Shown: piece by piece, positions 27,287 to 36,846 of the stretch
Position numbering within the stretch: the first letter of the stretch is position 1
How the letters are laid out: each line of letters starts with the position of its first letter
Origin: JAFGSI01 sp041287425
GTDB lineage: Bacteria > Chloroflexota > Anaerolineae > Anaerolineales > Villigracilaceae
NCBI GenBank assembly: GCA_041287425.1
Contig: JBEULG010000004.1
Location: 1 to 64,000, forward strand
Length of the DNA stretch: 64,000 nucleotides
Direction: 5' to 3'
The notes under the pieces: model-generated
Databases searched by the model: none
Told to the model about the DNA's origin: nothing
The model's input: the letters and a program-made list of their open reading frames with translations, nothing else
Translations under genes and position numbers: made by a program

Positions 27287-27946
27287 ATGACAAAACAACG
27301 CATCTTACTGGTAGACGACCATCAAGTCGTCCGGCTGGGGATCAAGGCTCTGCTCGAACGCCATCCGCACTTCGAGGTGGTCGGCGAGGCGTCTACGGCG
27401 CGCGAGGCCATCGAACTGGTCAGCAACCTCCAGCCCGACGTGGTTGTGATGGATATACGCCTGCCCGGCACCTCAGGCATCGAGGCCTGCGAGGAAATCA
27501 CCCAGCGCTACCCCAACACCAAAGTCATCATGTTGACCTCCTACGCCGAAGACGAGATGCTCTTCTCGTCCATTCGCGCCGGGGCGGCGGGTTACATTCT
27601 GAAACAAATCGACAGCCAGGATCTGATTCGGGCGCTGGAGGCGATCGGCCGCGGCGAGGGCCTGCTCGATCCGGCCGTCACCCAGCGCGTTTTCCAGGAA
27701 GTGCGGCGCGCCGTTCGCGAGGAAGAGGCTGCCGCGTTTGCCAATCTCAGCCAGCAAGAGAGACATGTCCTCCTGCTGGTTTCAGAAGGCAAGACCAACC
27801 GCGAGATTGCCAAGGCGCTCTTCCTGGGCGAGGGAACGGTGCGCAACTATGTTTCGAGCATCCTCTCCAAATTAGGGGTCAACAACCGGGCCGAGGCCGC
27901 GGCCTACGCCGTGGAACACAACCTGCGCGAGTACATCTCCACGTAA
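27287..27946 (+). CDS. NarL/FixJ-family response regulator
   Basis: 219 aa. Receiver domain with Asp10-Asp11, phospho-acceptor Asp56 (VMDIRLPG) and Lys106, then a LuxR-type HTH (about 155-212; LSQQERHVLLLVSEGKTNREIA). No cognate sensor kinase is adjacent, so it is another orphan regulator. The target is unknown. Confidence 0.95.
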   Translation: MTKQRILLVDDHQVVRLGIKALLERHPHFEVVGEASTAREAIELVSNLQPDVVVMDIRLPGTSGIEACEEITQRYPNTKVIMLTSYAEDEMLFSSIRAGAAGYILKQIDSQDLIRALEAIGRGEGLLDPAVTQRVFQEVRRAVREEEAAAFANLSQQERHVLLLVSEGKTNREIAKALFLGEGTVRNYVSSILSKLGVNNRAEAAAYAVEHNLREYIST

Positions 27947-28061
27947 CCCATACCATCCCGTCCGCCCGTCTCAACCGGCGTCTCTCTCCTTACAATGAGC
28001 AGATTCCCCGCCAGTTTGTGCTCATCCCAGCCTTCCATTTGCCGGCAACGAGGTTGAAACC

Positions 28062-28655
28062 GTGCGCCACACCCGAGGCGATGGGCTGCTGGAATCGTTC
28101 CTGGCGCGTCAGCGGGCCTGGCGCGCCAACCGGTTGATTCCGGGCGAGTTGCGCGGCGGCCGCATTCTAGACATCGGCTGCGGCACCTATCCGTACTTCC
28201 TGGCCCATACCGCCTTCGTCGAAAAATTCGGGGTGGATCAGATACCCATCGACCAGAAAATCGCCGCCGACCTGCAAATCGAGTTATACCACCTGGACCT
28301 CGACTCACGCCCCTCCCTGCCCTTCGAATCGGACTTTTTCTCGGTGGTCACACTCCTGGCCGTCATCGAACATATTGACCCGCACAACATGGCCATTCTG
28401 TTCGGCGATATTTACCGCGTGTTACAGAAGCGCGGCCGGGTCATTCTGACCACACCGGCGGCATGGTCCAGCGGTCTCCTGCGCCTCATGGCCCGCCTCA
28501 ACCTGGTGAGCAAAGCCGAGATAGACGAACACATCTACGCCTACACCCTCCCCCTGCTGGGCTGGTATTTTGGCCGGGCCGGTTTTGCGATGGACAAGGT
28601 CCGGTTTGGCTATTTTGAATTCGGCCTCAATCTATGGGCCACTGCAGAGAAATGA
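28062..28655 (+). CDS. Class I SAM-dependent methyltransferase
   Basis: 197 aa from GTG at 28062. Seen: motif I ILDIGCGTYPYF near residue 34, a post-I acidic position (GVDQ) near residue 57, and VVTLLAVIEHIDP near residue 95, typical of methyltransferase type 11/12 folds. It overlaps the following PIG-V-like gene by 4 bp (ATGA), suggesting a lipid- or glycan-linked substrate. An alternative start cannot be ruled out since the ribosome binding site (GAGG) is weak. Confidence 0.85.
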   Translation: MRHTRGDGLLESFLARQRAWRANRLIPGELRGGRILDIGCGTYPYFLAHTAFVEKFGVDQIPIDQKIAADLQIELYHLDLDSRPSLPFESDFFSVVTLLAVIEHIDPHNMAILFGDIYRVLQKRGRVILTTPAAWSSGLLRLMARLNLVSKAEIDEHIYAYTLPLLGWYFGRAGFAMDKVRFGYFEFGLNLWATAEK

Positions 28656-29791
28656 CGCCCCTTCACAGAAAATCTCTCACCCTCCCCATCCTCCTCACTT
28701 TCTTGAGTTTCACGGTGGGATGGACGCTCTGGATGCGGTTCATCCGTCAATTGTTCCCCGGCCTGCCCGCCTCCATCACAGCCACATACTATCAGGGGGT
28801 GCCGCCGGAAACGAATCCCTGGCTGGAGCCCTGGCAGCGCTGGGACACCCTTCACTATCAAGCCATTGCCGAGCGGGGGTATGCCGCTTTCGATACCGCC
28901 TATTTTACGCCTCCGCTCTTTCCCTACCTGATGCGCTGGCTGACGCCGCTCTTTGACGGGAACTCGCTCGCCGCCGGCCTGTTCGTCTCGACGGCAGCCT
29001 TCCTGGGCTGCCTGTTCGCCATCCACCGTCTGAGCCTGCTGGAATCCGACGACGCCTCCACCGCCATGCGGACGGTGATTTACCTGGCATCCTTCCCCAC
29101 CGCCTTCTTCCTGATGGCTGCCTACAGCGAGTCGCTTTTTCTGTTAAGCGCCATCCTGTGCCTGTACTTCAGTCGCAAACGACGATGGCTGGCCGCCGGC
29201 CTGGCCGGCGGCTTCGCCGCCCTGGCCCGCATCCCCGGCCTTGTGCTCGCCGCACCCCTGGCCTATGCCGCCTGGGAAGCATGGCGTCAGGGAGACCGCC
29301 GCGGCTGGTTGGCGCCGCTCGGCATGGGCGCGTTGACAGCCACCTGGTACGCCTGGCTTTGGTTTGGCCTGGGTCAGCCTCCCACCGTCGTGCTGGAGGC
29401 GCTGCAACAGCGCGGCGGCCACCTCACCCTTCCCGGCCTGAATCTCCTCGCAGCCCTCCAGCGCATCGTCTCTGCAGAACTGATTCTGGAAAACAGCCTC
29501 GAACTGGGATTTGCCCTGCTCTTTATCCTTCTGACCGTTTTCATCTGGAAAATGCTTCCGCGCCTCTATGGCCTGTACGCCGCCACATTGATGCTCTTCT
29601 TCCTCAGCCGGATGGGATCGCCTCAGCCGCTGGTCAGCATGGCGCGCTACTGCTTGGAAATCTTTCCCGCCTTTCTTCTCCTGGCAAGATGGGGTAGCCG
29701 CCCTCGGATTCATCGCCTGATTTTGTATCTTTCCTGGATCGGCCTGCTCTTCCTCTCGGCGCAATTTGCCATCTGGGGCTGGGTCGGATGA
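28652..29791 (+). CDS. PIG-V-like mannosyltransferase, multi-pass membrane protein
   Basis: 379 aa with about nine hydrophobic helices. Seen: WQRWDTLHYQAIAERGY near residue 62 (a GT-C family acidic loop) and SFPTAFFLMAAYSESLFLL near residue 150, both typical of the PIG-V/GT76 family. Such enzymes use polyprenyl-phosphate mannose to extend lipid-linked or protein-linked glycans outside the membrane. Translationally coupled to the methyltransferase. Confidence 0.85.
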   Translation: MTPLHRKSLTLPILLTFLSFTVGWTLWMRFIRQLFPGLPASITATYYQGVPPETNPWLEPWQRWDTLHYQAIAERGYAAFDTAYFTPPLFPYLMRWLTPLFDGNSLAAGLFVSTAAFLGCLFAIHRLSLLESDDASTAMRTVIYLASFPTAFFLMAAYSESLFLLSAILCLYFSRKRRWLAAGLAGGFAALARIPGLVLAAPLAYAAWEAWRQGDRRGWLAPLGMGALTATWYAWLWFGLGQPPTVVLEALQQRGGHLTLPGLNLLAALQRIVSAELILENSLELGFALLFILLTVFIWKMLPRLYGLYAATLMLFFLSRMGSPQPLVSMARYCLEIFPAFLLLARWGSRPRIHRLILYLSWIGLLFLSAQFAIWGWVG

Positions 29792-29794
29792 GCG

Positions 29795-29827
29795 CAAAGA
29801 AAACCTGGCGCGGAACGCCGCGCCAGG
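29795..29827 (-). terminator. Intrinsic terminator of the small minus-strand ORF
   Basis: 10-bp stem CCTGGCGCGG / CCGCGCCAGG (29804-29813, 29818-29827) with a 4-nt loop, followed on the minus strand by TTTTCTTT. The plus strand has no T-run after it, so it specifically ends minus-strand transcription. Confidence 0.8.
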
Positions 29828-29848
29828 CCCATGGGCTGCAGCGACCCC

Positions 29849-29962
29849 CTACTCCCGAATGCCCATCTCGCGCAAATCCTCGGCATCGAAAAAGGCGCAG
29901 ATGGTCTCCGTCAGCGCCGCCACCACCATCACCGTCAGGCTCACCACCGCAAACGTCAGCAT
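29849..29962 (-). CDS. Small membrane protein, 37 aa, novel
   Basis: 37 codons: a hydrophobic first half (residues 2-17, one membrane helix) followed by TETICAFFDAEDLREMGIRE, an acidic amphipathic tail. A purine-rich GAGAGCGAG lies just before the ATG, and a TATACA box about 20 nt upstream is a possible -10. An intrinsic terminator pointing the same way lies 22 bp after the stop. I do not recognise a family. The matching terminator is the main support that this is a real gene. Confidence 0.55.
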   Translation of the reverse strand: MLTFAVVSLTVMVVAALTETICAFFDAEDLREMGIRE

Positions 29963-30120
29963 CGCTCGCTCTCACTTTCTGTATAGATTAACGCTCGATC
30001 TCCCGATTCGTTTCGCCGACCAAAAACGAGCCGCTGCCCGAAGCACTCTGCGGAGGAAACGCCTCTTTCTTGTACGAACAAGGCTCGATTTCCGCATATA
30101 ATCGGACCTGCGAGGCCTCC

Positions 30121-31518
30121 ATGAACGACTACACATCCTATCTCTCCCCCTTCACCTGGCGCTACGGCACCACCGCCATGCGCAAACTGTGGTCCGAGCA
30201 GGAAAAGCGCCGTCTCTGGCGCACCATTTGGGTGGCCCTGGCCGAGGTCCAGGCGGCCTTTGGGCTGGTGAGCGCCGAACAGGCCGCTGACCTGCGCGCC
30301 CACATGGACGAAATCGACATTCCCCGCGCCCTCGACATCGAAGCCGAAATCCAGCACGACCTGATGGCCGAAGTGCGCCTGTTCGCCGACCAATGTCCGC
30401 TGGGCGGCGGCATCATCCACTTGGGCGCCACCTCGATGGATGTGGAAGACAACGCCGACGCCCTGCGCCTGCGCGCCGCCCTCGACCTGATTCTTCACTC
30501 CCTGGCCGATTTGCTGCGCCTCCTGGCCGAACGAATCGAAACCTTCGCCGAGACCCCCGTGATGGCTTTTACCCACCTCCAGCCCGCCGAACCGACCACC
30601 CTCGGCTATCGGCTGGCGCTGTATGCCCAGGACCTGCTCGAAGACCACCGGGCGCTGACCGCCCGCCGGACTGCCATCCGAGGCAAGGGATTCAAGGGCG
30701 CGGTCGGCACGTGCGCCTCCTACGCCGAACTGCTCGGCCCCGAAAACCTGAGCGCCTTCGAACAGCAACTCTCCGATAAATTGGATCTGCCCTTCTACCC
30801 CGTAGCCGGACAGGTCTATCCGCGCCGCCAGGACTTCGAAATCCTCTCCGCCCTGGCCGCTCTCGGCGCCTCTCTCTACAAATTCGCCTTCGATCTGCGC
30901 CTGCTCCAATCGCCCCCGCTCGGCGAACTGGGCGAACCGTTCGGCGCCCGCCAGGTTGGCTCCTCAGCCATGCCCTTCAAGCGCAATCCCATCCGGGCAG
31001 AGAAAATCGACTCGCTGGCCCGCTACCTGGCCGGCCTGCCGCGCCTGGCCTGGGACAACGCTGCCCACTCCCTGCTCGAACGGACGCTGGACGACTCGGC
31101 CAACCGGCGCATCTTGCTGCCAGAAGCCTTCCTGGCCGCCGATGAGATTCTGCGCACCGCCCTCAGCATCCTCAAAGGCCTGCGCGTCGATCAGGCAGCC
31201 ATCCGGCGCAACCTCGCCGCCTACGGCCCGTTTGCGGCCAGCGAACGGGTGCTGATGGCCCTCGTCAAAGCCGGCGCCGACCGGCAAGCCATGCACGAAC
31301 GCCTGCGCGGCCATGCCCTCCAGGCCTGGGAGGCCCTGCAGCAAGGGCGCGAAAATCCCCTCGCCGAGGCGCTCGCTGCCGACCCGCTGATGGGCGAGTA
31401 CCTCCCCAGCGAGGAGATTTCCCGTTTGATGGACGCCGGCGCCTACGTCGGCGACGCCCCCCAGCGCGCCCGCCGCCTGGCCCAGGCAATCCTGGAATAC
31501 CTGAAATCTGCCGTCTAA
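30121..31518 (+). CDS. purB: Adenylosuccinate lyase
   Basis: 465 aa of the fumarase/aspartase superfamily. Seen: LGATSMDVEDNADALRLR near residue 102, TFxxTHLQPAEPTT near residue 153 with the catalytic His, and the signature GSSAMPFKRNPIRAEK near residue 280. PurB splits adenylosuccinate and SAICAR to give AMP and AICAR plus fumarate. ATG at 30121 follows GAGGCCTCC; TATAAT at about 30095-30100 is the likely -10. Confidence 0.95.
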   Translation: MNDYTSYLSPFTWRYGTTAMRKLWSEQEKRRLWRTIWVALAEVQAAFGLVSAEQAADLRAHMDEIDIPRALDIEAEIQHDLMAEVRLFADQCPLGGGIIHLGATSMDVEDNADALRLRAALDLILHSLADLLRLLAERIETFAETPVMAFTHLQPAEPTTLGYRLALYAQDLLEDHRALTARRTAIRGKGFKGAVGTCASYAELLGPENLSAFEQQLSDKLDLPFYPVAGQVYPRRQDFEILSALAALGASLYKFAFDLRLLQSPPLGELGEPFGARQVGSSAMPFKRNPIRAEKIDSLARYLAGLPRLAWDNAAHSLLERTLDDSANRRILLPEAFLAADEILRTALSILKGLRVDQAAIRRNLAAYGPFAASERVLMALVKAGADRQAMHERLRGHALQAWEALQQGRENPLAEALAADPLMGEYLPSEEISRLMDAGAYVGDAPQRARRLAQAILEYLKSAV

Positions 31519-31533
31519 CCGGCGCTGCCCGCT

Positions 31534-32400
31534 TCAGCCCTCGACCGGAAAGAAACACAGACCAGCCGTCCCCGGCCCGGTGTGCACCATCAGCGCCGGC
31601 GAAAGTTCGGCAATCAAATCCTCCACCACCTGCACCTTTTCCGAGACCATCCGGCGCAACTTCTCAACCTCCTGCCGCGCCCCGGCATGGACGTAGGCCA
31701 CCCGCGCCTTCCCCTTGCCGACCGCCTCGGCCACTTTCTCGGCCATGGCCTGATACGCCCCGCTGCGGCTGCGAGCCACCCCCAGGGGGACGATTTCGCC
31801 GTCTTCCATGCCAATCAGCGGCTTGATGTTGAGCAGCGTGCCGACCAGATGCTTGGCCTTGCCAATCCGCCCGCCCATGTAGAGATACTTGAGCGTATCG
31901 GCCGTCTGAATCATGCGCGTGATCGGAATCATGGCGCGCACGCGTTGCACGACTCGCTCCAGGCGCAGCCCCGCCAGCGCGGCGCGGGCCGCCTCGATCA
32001 CCATCCAGCCCTGACAGAGCGAAACGTTGCGGGTGTCGATGACTTCGATCTTCACCTCCGGTCTCTGTTCCTGCATCATGGATTGCGCCACCGTCGCCGC
32101 CTGATACGCGCCGCTGGCTTTAGAAGTCATGTGAATGCTGACGATCTCCTCATGACCCTCATCCGCCAGTTCCTGATAGGCCTCGAAATAATCCCCCGGC
32201 CCAGGGCTGGCCGTCGTCGGCAGGATGCGGGCGCTCATCAGCCACTGGAGAAATTCCTCCCGCTGAACCGTGACCAAATCGCGCAACACCTCCTGGCCGC
32301 GGTGAATGTAGTAAGCCACCGTCCGAATGTTGAGTTCGGCAAGCATCGCTTCGGGCAGACTGGCGGTGCTGTCGGTCAAAACAGCAACTGGTTTCATCAT
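31534..32400 (-). CDS. DegV-family fatty-acid-binding protein
   Basis: 288 aa. Seen: LTDSTASLP near residue 9, PTTASPGPGDYF near residue 61 and SKASGAYQAA near residue 93, the DegV fold signature residues that hold a fatty acyl carboxylate. In Firmicutes such proteins (FakB) present fatty acids to the FakA kinase; no fakA is in the window. ATGATG start with AAAGGAG upstream. Convergent with purB. Confidence 0.93.
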   Translation of the reverse strand: MMKPVAVLTDSTASLPEAMLAELNIRTVAYYIHRGQEVLRDLVTVQREEFLQWLMSARILPTTASPGPGDYFEAYQELADEGHEEIVSIHMTSKASGAYQAATVAQSMMQEQRPEVKIEVIDTRNVSLCQGWMVIEAARAALAGLRLERVVQRVRAMIPITRMIQTADTLKYLYMGGRIGKAKHLVGTLLNIKPLIGMEDGEIVPLGVARSRSGAYQAMAEKVAEAVGKGKARVAYVHAGARQEVEKLRRMVSEKVQVVEDLIAELSPALMVHTGPGTAGLCFFPVEG

Positions 32401-32604
32401 TCACTCTCCTTTTGCAACGTCCCTTTTCCTCTCATTCTACGTCCAAGTGCAGCGACATAGATTAAGCGCATATGAATATTTCCGAATCTCAAACGTCGCA
32501 TCACCCCTGCCCGAAAGCGTCTTCCGTGCTATACTCACAGGGGAAAGGCCTCCCTGCCGGCGAGAGCACCGACGCCCTCGACCAGAAAACATCCGGGGAA
32601 ATGC

Positions 32605-35064
32605 ATGAACCAGCCTCTTTCTTCTGCCTCCCTCGAGCAGGCCACCGTCCAGACCGCCCGCGACCTGGGCACGGTCGCCCGCTCCAAAGACGTGCGCCGC
32701 CTCTCGCATTTGACCCTGCCCGAAATCGAAGCAGCCGTCAACCTGGTCGCCCGCATCATCCCGGCCGGCAATATCCCCGGCATGATTCTGAGCGGCCTGA
32801 CGCGCCTGCCCGGTCAGCGCCTCCCGCCCCAGACCGTCCGCCAGCACCTGGCCGCCCTCTTCGACGGCGTCGAAAAACTGCTCGACAAGGTCACCTACGG
32901 AGCCGTCTTCGCCGGTCCGGCTGCCGTCCTGTGGGGCTATCAGACTCTCCTGCGCCTGGCCGGCAAGGACATCGACTCCGCCTTCCCGGAGGGCATCTGG
33001 CAATTCTACGTCGAGTACGCCCTGCGCGAAGACACCGCCCGCCACGTCAACGAAACCCACGGCTTCGACACCATCCTCCGCCAGCACGGCATTCACCTCA
33101 GCCAGGCCGACCGCCTGACCGCCTGGATCATGGCGGTCAGCGCCTGCCTCCAGCAATACGACGCCCTGCTGGAAGTCGAATGGCGCGAACGCGTCTCGAC
33201 CGCCATCCTGCGCGACCTGACCGCCACCCTGCCGCAAGCCGCCCGCTACGCCAGCCTCTACCGCGAGTGGGAGGTCCAGCGCCCTTACCGGCGCGGCGCC
33301 GAAGCCCCCGCCTACGACTACCCGGCCTATCGGCGCATCAAATTCGAACGCTTCTTACAAGAAGCGCTACGCGACCTGCCGCCGCATCTGCGCGCCGCCT
33401 GGCACGAACGCATGCAAGCCGCCGAAGCCGACCTGCCCGCCTATCAGCGCCAGATGTCCATCCTGGCCTACCTCGAACCGGGCCCCTACGGCGAGACGCG
33501 CCAGCCCTACGACCTCCAACAGGCTTGCATCGGCCTGATTCTGCGCGGACGCTACTACCTGCTGCCCCTCTTCGCCCCCGGCAGCGACGAGCCGCTCGAC
33601 GCCGAGACCGTCCGCGCCCAGGTTGCTGCCCTGCTGGCCCAGCCCATCTCGGCCCCGGCCTGTCTGACTCCGCTGGCGCGCGTCCGCCGTCAGGCTTTGC
33701 CGGCCCTCTTCCGCCGTCTCTCCCCCGCCCTGCGCGAAAGCCTGGAAGCCTTGCGCTACGTCCCCGTCCTCATCAACGCCGACCCGCGCCCGGCCGACCT
33801 GCTGCTCACCGAACTGCGGCAGGCCGAGCGCGGCTTCGGTTCCCACGCCCTGACCATCTTCCAGACCGAGTCGACCTTCGTCTTCGACCAGTCCCACATC
33901 TTCTTCGACGGCATCCTGGGCGCGGCGCTGGCCGAAATCGTCACCAACGAGGCTCTCTCCTGGGCCGTTTATCTCAACTCCCTGCCCGCCGCCCGCCCGG
34001 CCCTGCACGCCCTCTACACCCCCCTGACCCTGCCTCTCTCACCCCAAGACCTCGAACTCATCCACCAGACTCCCCAAGTCACCCCCGAAGCCGGCGCCGA
34101 AACCCATCAGGTGGACCTGAAAACCTGCCTGGCTCTGCGCAAACTCTTCAAACAGCGCAGCCAGGCTTTGCAACTGACCGTCAATGACTTGTTGGTGCTC
34201 TACCGCGCCATCCACGCCGCCTGCTACCGACCCTCCTCCGCCCTGCTGGCCGAACTGGACGCCCTGGCCGCCAACCCCGCCGCCCGCCCCCTGGCAGCCC
34301 AAATCCGCGCCGCCATCGAACAATCCCGCCGCCAGAACCCCTCCCTGCTCATCCCCATCGACGCCAGCCGCCGCTCACCGCGCGACCGCCTCTACCCGCT
34401 CAGCATGGAAGTCCCCCTCGCCGAACTCGACCTCCTGGCGCTCCACCAGCGGGCCATCCAAAGCCTCGACGCCTACGAATCCGCCTCCGGCGACCGCGCC
34501 GCCGCCTACCGCGCCTTCGACCGCGCCCAGCGCACCTACCTGGGGACGCTGGCCGGTCTGGGCACTTTCTTCGAACGCCTGAAAGAAATTGCCCTGCAAG
34601 GCGAAAGCGCCAGCGTGGGCGCCATCAAACTGCTGGCCCATCTCCCTGCCCCCCTGCGCCGCTCGCTGGACGAAATCCCCGCCCGCGTCGGCATGCTCAA
34701 TAATTTGCTCAAGGGCAGCGAAGTCTTCTCCAACGTCGGCGCCGTCGTCCCCACCAGCACCCTGCGGCGCTTCGTCACCGCCAAGGACGACAACGACCAG
34801 AAACAACTCGTCTGGGGCCTGCTCACCGATTCGGACGGCATCCTGCACATCAGCCTGCGCGACTTCCGCCCGCACGTCGCCGCCCTGCAAACCCTCGGCC
34901 GCCCCGACCTCGCCCAGCGCATCGCCCAGGATTACCTGGACGCCTACGCCGAGGGATTCAACCGCTACGTCCGCGAACTCTGGCGCATCACCGCCGCCAG
35001 CCGTGAAACCAGAATGGCCGCGCCGCAGGCCCCTCAACCAGACAATTCGAGTCAGATGGGTTAA
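32605..35064 (+). CDS. Large HxxxDG protein, possible CoA-dependent acyltransferase (choline/carnitine type)
   Basis: 819 aa, no signal peptide or membrane helix. In the middle, STFVFDQSHIFFDG places His431, Asp435 and Gly436 as an HxxxDG motif inside a strand-turn, the hallmark of CoA-dependent acyltransferases (carnitine/choline acyltransferases, condensation domains). Near the end, VGAVVPTST...LVWGLLTDSDGILHISLRDF (about 711-755) resembles the closing strands of the same fold. The N-terminal 330 residues are helical and unrecognised. It is 27 bp from a membrane Ser/Thr kinase. The family call is tentative. Confidence 0.5.
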   Translation: MNQPLSSASLEQATVQTARDLGTVARSKDVRRLSHLTLPEIEAAVNLVARIIPAGNIPGMILSGLTRLPGQRLPPQTVRQHLAALFDGVEKLLDKVTYGAVFAGPAAVLWGYQTLLRLAGKDIDSAFPEGIWQFYVEYALREDTARHVNETHGFDTILRQHGIHLSQADRLTAWIMAVSACLQQYDALLEVEWRERVSTAILRDLTATLPQAARYASLYREWEVQRPYRRGAEAPAYDYPAYRRIKFERFLQEALRDLPPHLRAAWHERMQAAEADLPAYQRQMSILAYLEPGPYGETRQPYDLQQACIGLILRGRYYLLPLFAPGSDEPLDAETVRAQVAALLAQPISAPACLTPLARVRRQALPALFRRLSPALRESLEALRYVPVLINADPRPADLLLTELRQAERGFGSHALTIFQTESTFVFDQSHIFFDGILGAALAEIVTNEALSWAVYLNSLPAARPALHALYTPLTLPLSPQDLELIHQTPQVTPEAGAETHQVDLKTCLALRKLFKQRSQALQLTVNDLLVLYRAIHAACYRPSSALLAELDALAANPAARPLAAQIRAAIEQSRRQNPSLLIPIDASRRSPRDRLYPLSMEVPLAELDLLALHQRAIQSLDAYESASGDRAAAYRAFDRAQRTYLGTLAGLGTFFERLKEIALQGESASVGAIKLLAHLPAPLRRSLDEIPARVGMLNNLLKGSEVFSNVGAVVPTSTLRRFVTAKDDNDQKQLVWGLLTDSDGILHISLRDFRPHVAALQTLGRPDLAQRIAQDYLDAYAEGFNRYVRELWRITAASRETRMAAPQAPQPDNSSQMG

Positions 35065-35091
35065 AATAAACCCGTCCAACAGCGGGATGCT

Positions 35092-36837
35092 ATGAACGAA
35101 GACCCTCTCATCGGCAAAAAACTTTCCAACTTCCTGATTCAGGGCGTGCTGGGGCGTGGCGGGATGGCTCAGGTGTACTACGGCGTGGACATCAAACTCC
35201 AGCGCCCGGTCGCCATCAAAGTCATCGACGCCCGCTTCCGCGGTAAGCCGCTCTACGCTCAGCGCTTCGTCAAGGAGGCCCGCGCCGTCGCCCGCTGGCG
35301 GCACGAGAACATCATCCAAATCTATTTTGCCGACGACCAGGACGGCTTCTACTACTACGTCATGGAATACATCGAAGGGCAGGACCTGGCCGCTTACCTC
35401 TCGGAATTCGTCCTGCGCGGCGAACTGCCGCCGGCCGAGGAGGTCATTCGCATCGGGCGGGCCGTCGCCAGCGCCCTCGATTATGCCCACGAACACGGCG
35501 TCATCCACCGCGATGTCAAACCCTCCAACATCCTTCTATCCAAGGACGGGCGGGTCATCCTGACCGACTTCGGCCTGGCCCTTGACCTTCAGGAAGGCTC
35601 CGCCGGCGAGGCGTTCGGCTCGCCCCATTACATCTCCCCCGAACAGGCTCGCCGCTCGACCGACGCCGTCCCGCAATCCGACCTCTACTCGCTGGGCGTC
35701 ATCCTCTACGAAATGCTGACCGGCGTCACCCCCTTCGACGACCTGGCCTCCACCAGCCTAGCCCTCCAGCACATCACCCAGCCGCCGCCCTCGCCGCGCA
35801 GCCTGAACCCGCGCCTGTCCGCCGAGACGGAGGCCGTCCTGCTCAAGGCCCTCAGCAAAGACCCCGCCGAGCGCTATCAGACCGGCGCAGCCCTGATGGA
35901 CGCCCTCGAACAGGCGCTGGCCGCCACCCAGCCGACCACCGAACGCATCCTGCCGCTGCCGCCCCTGCCCGCCTCGGTCGTCGCCGGCAAGACCCGCCCG
36001 GCAGCCCGCAAAGCCCCCCCACCGCCTGCCCTTTCCCGGCCGCGCCGCAAATCGGTCCTCATCCCGCTCCTGTTTCTGCTCGGCCTGGCTCTGCTCGCCG
36101 TCTATTACCTGTACCCCCACCAAATCACCGCCCTCTTCTTTCCTCCCACCCCCACCGCCTTGCCACCCGCGCCCACCAACGCCCCTGCGCCGCTCCTCCT
36201 GCCCACCGAGACTGCCACCCTCCTGCCCTCGCGCACCCTCGCCCCGACCGCCACCCTCCGCCCGACGATTTCCGCCACGCCCAGCCCTTCGCCGACGTCC
36301 ACTCCCACCGCCACGTCCACTGCCACAGCCACTCCCCCGGCGCCGACCAGCGATGAAACCTTCACCGCCTCCCCTGCGGCCGCCGAAAGCACTCTGACAC
36401 TAACGCCGCTCGATACCGCCACGACCACGCCGCTCTATCCGAACTACAAACGCATGTGGTTGTATTACGACCAATCCGGCTTTTACATCTACAATGCCTC
36501 CGACACCAACCGCTCCATCTCGCCGATCGCCTTCGAGCGCCTCGGCAGCGCCGACAACGTCCTGAACCGTTTCGAGGGCCTGCTATGGTCCGACCTCTAC
36601 CCCACGCTCCATGCCGGCCGCTGCATGCGCATCGAAATCCAGTCCAGCCCCTACCTGTACCTGAATCCACCCATCTGCCGCAATCACTACTACAGCACCC
36701 GCATCCTGCCCCGCACCAGTGACCTCATCTTCTGGACGCCGCGCCCCGACAGCACCCACTTCCGCGTTCTATGGATGAACGAAGAGGTAGGACGCTGCGA
36801 AATCAGCGCCGGCTTCTGCGAAATCTACATCCCCTAG
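35092..36837 (+). CDS. Transmembrane Ser/Thr protein kinase (PknB-type) with external domain
   Basis: 581 aa. Kinase domain about 10-275: GRGGMAQV (21-28), Lys43, canonical HRDVKPSN (139-146), DFG (159-161), SPEQA. A basic juxtamembrane stretch precedes one helix (321-341). Outside: a Pro/Thr-rich 'TPT' linker (about 350-450) and a C-terminal domain (about 455-581) with four Cys, no PASTA repeats. Likely senses an extracellular signal and phosphorylates cytoplasmic Thr/Ser. A TAAAAT box near 35061 may give it its own promoter. Confidence 0.93.
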   Translation: MNEDPLIGKKLSNFLIQGVLGRGGMAQVYYGVDIKLQRPVAIKVIDARFRGKPLYAQRFVKEARAVARWRHENIIQIYFADDQDGFYYYVMEYIEGQDLAAYLSEFVLRGELPPAEEVIRIGRAVASALDYAHEHGVIHRDVKPSNILLSKDGRVILTDFGLALDLQEGSAGEAFGSPHYISPEQARRSTDAVPQSDLYSLGVILYEMLTGVTPFDDLASTSLALQHITQPPPSPRSLNPRLSAETEAVLLKALSKDPAERYQTGAALMDALEQALAATQPTTERILPLPPLPASVVAGKTRPAARKAPPPPALSRPRRKSVLIPLLFLLGLALLAVYYLYPHQITALFFPPTPTALPPAPTNAPAPLLLPTETATLLPSRTLAPTATLRPTISATPSPSPTSTPTATSTATATPPAPTSDETFTASPAAAESTLTLTPLDTATTTPLYPNYKRMWLYYDQSGFYIYNASDTNRSISPIAFERLGSADNVLNRFEGLLWSDLYPTLHAGRCMRIEIQSSPYLYLNPPICRNHYYSTRILPRTSDLIFWTPRPDSTHFRVLWMNEEVGRCEISAGFCEIYIP

Positions 36838-36846
36838 AAAAGTAGA

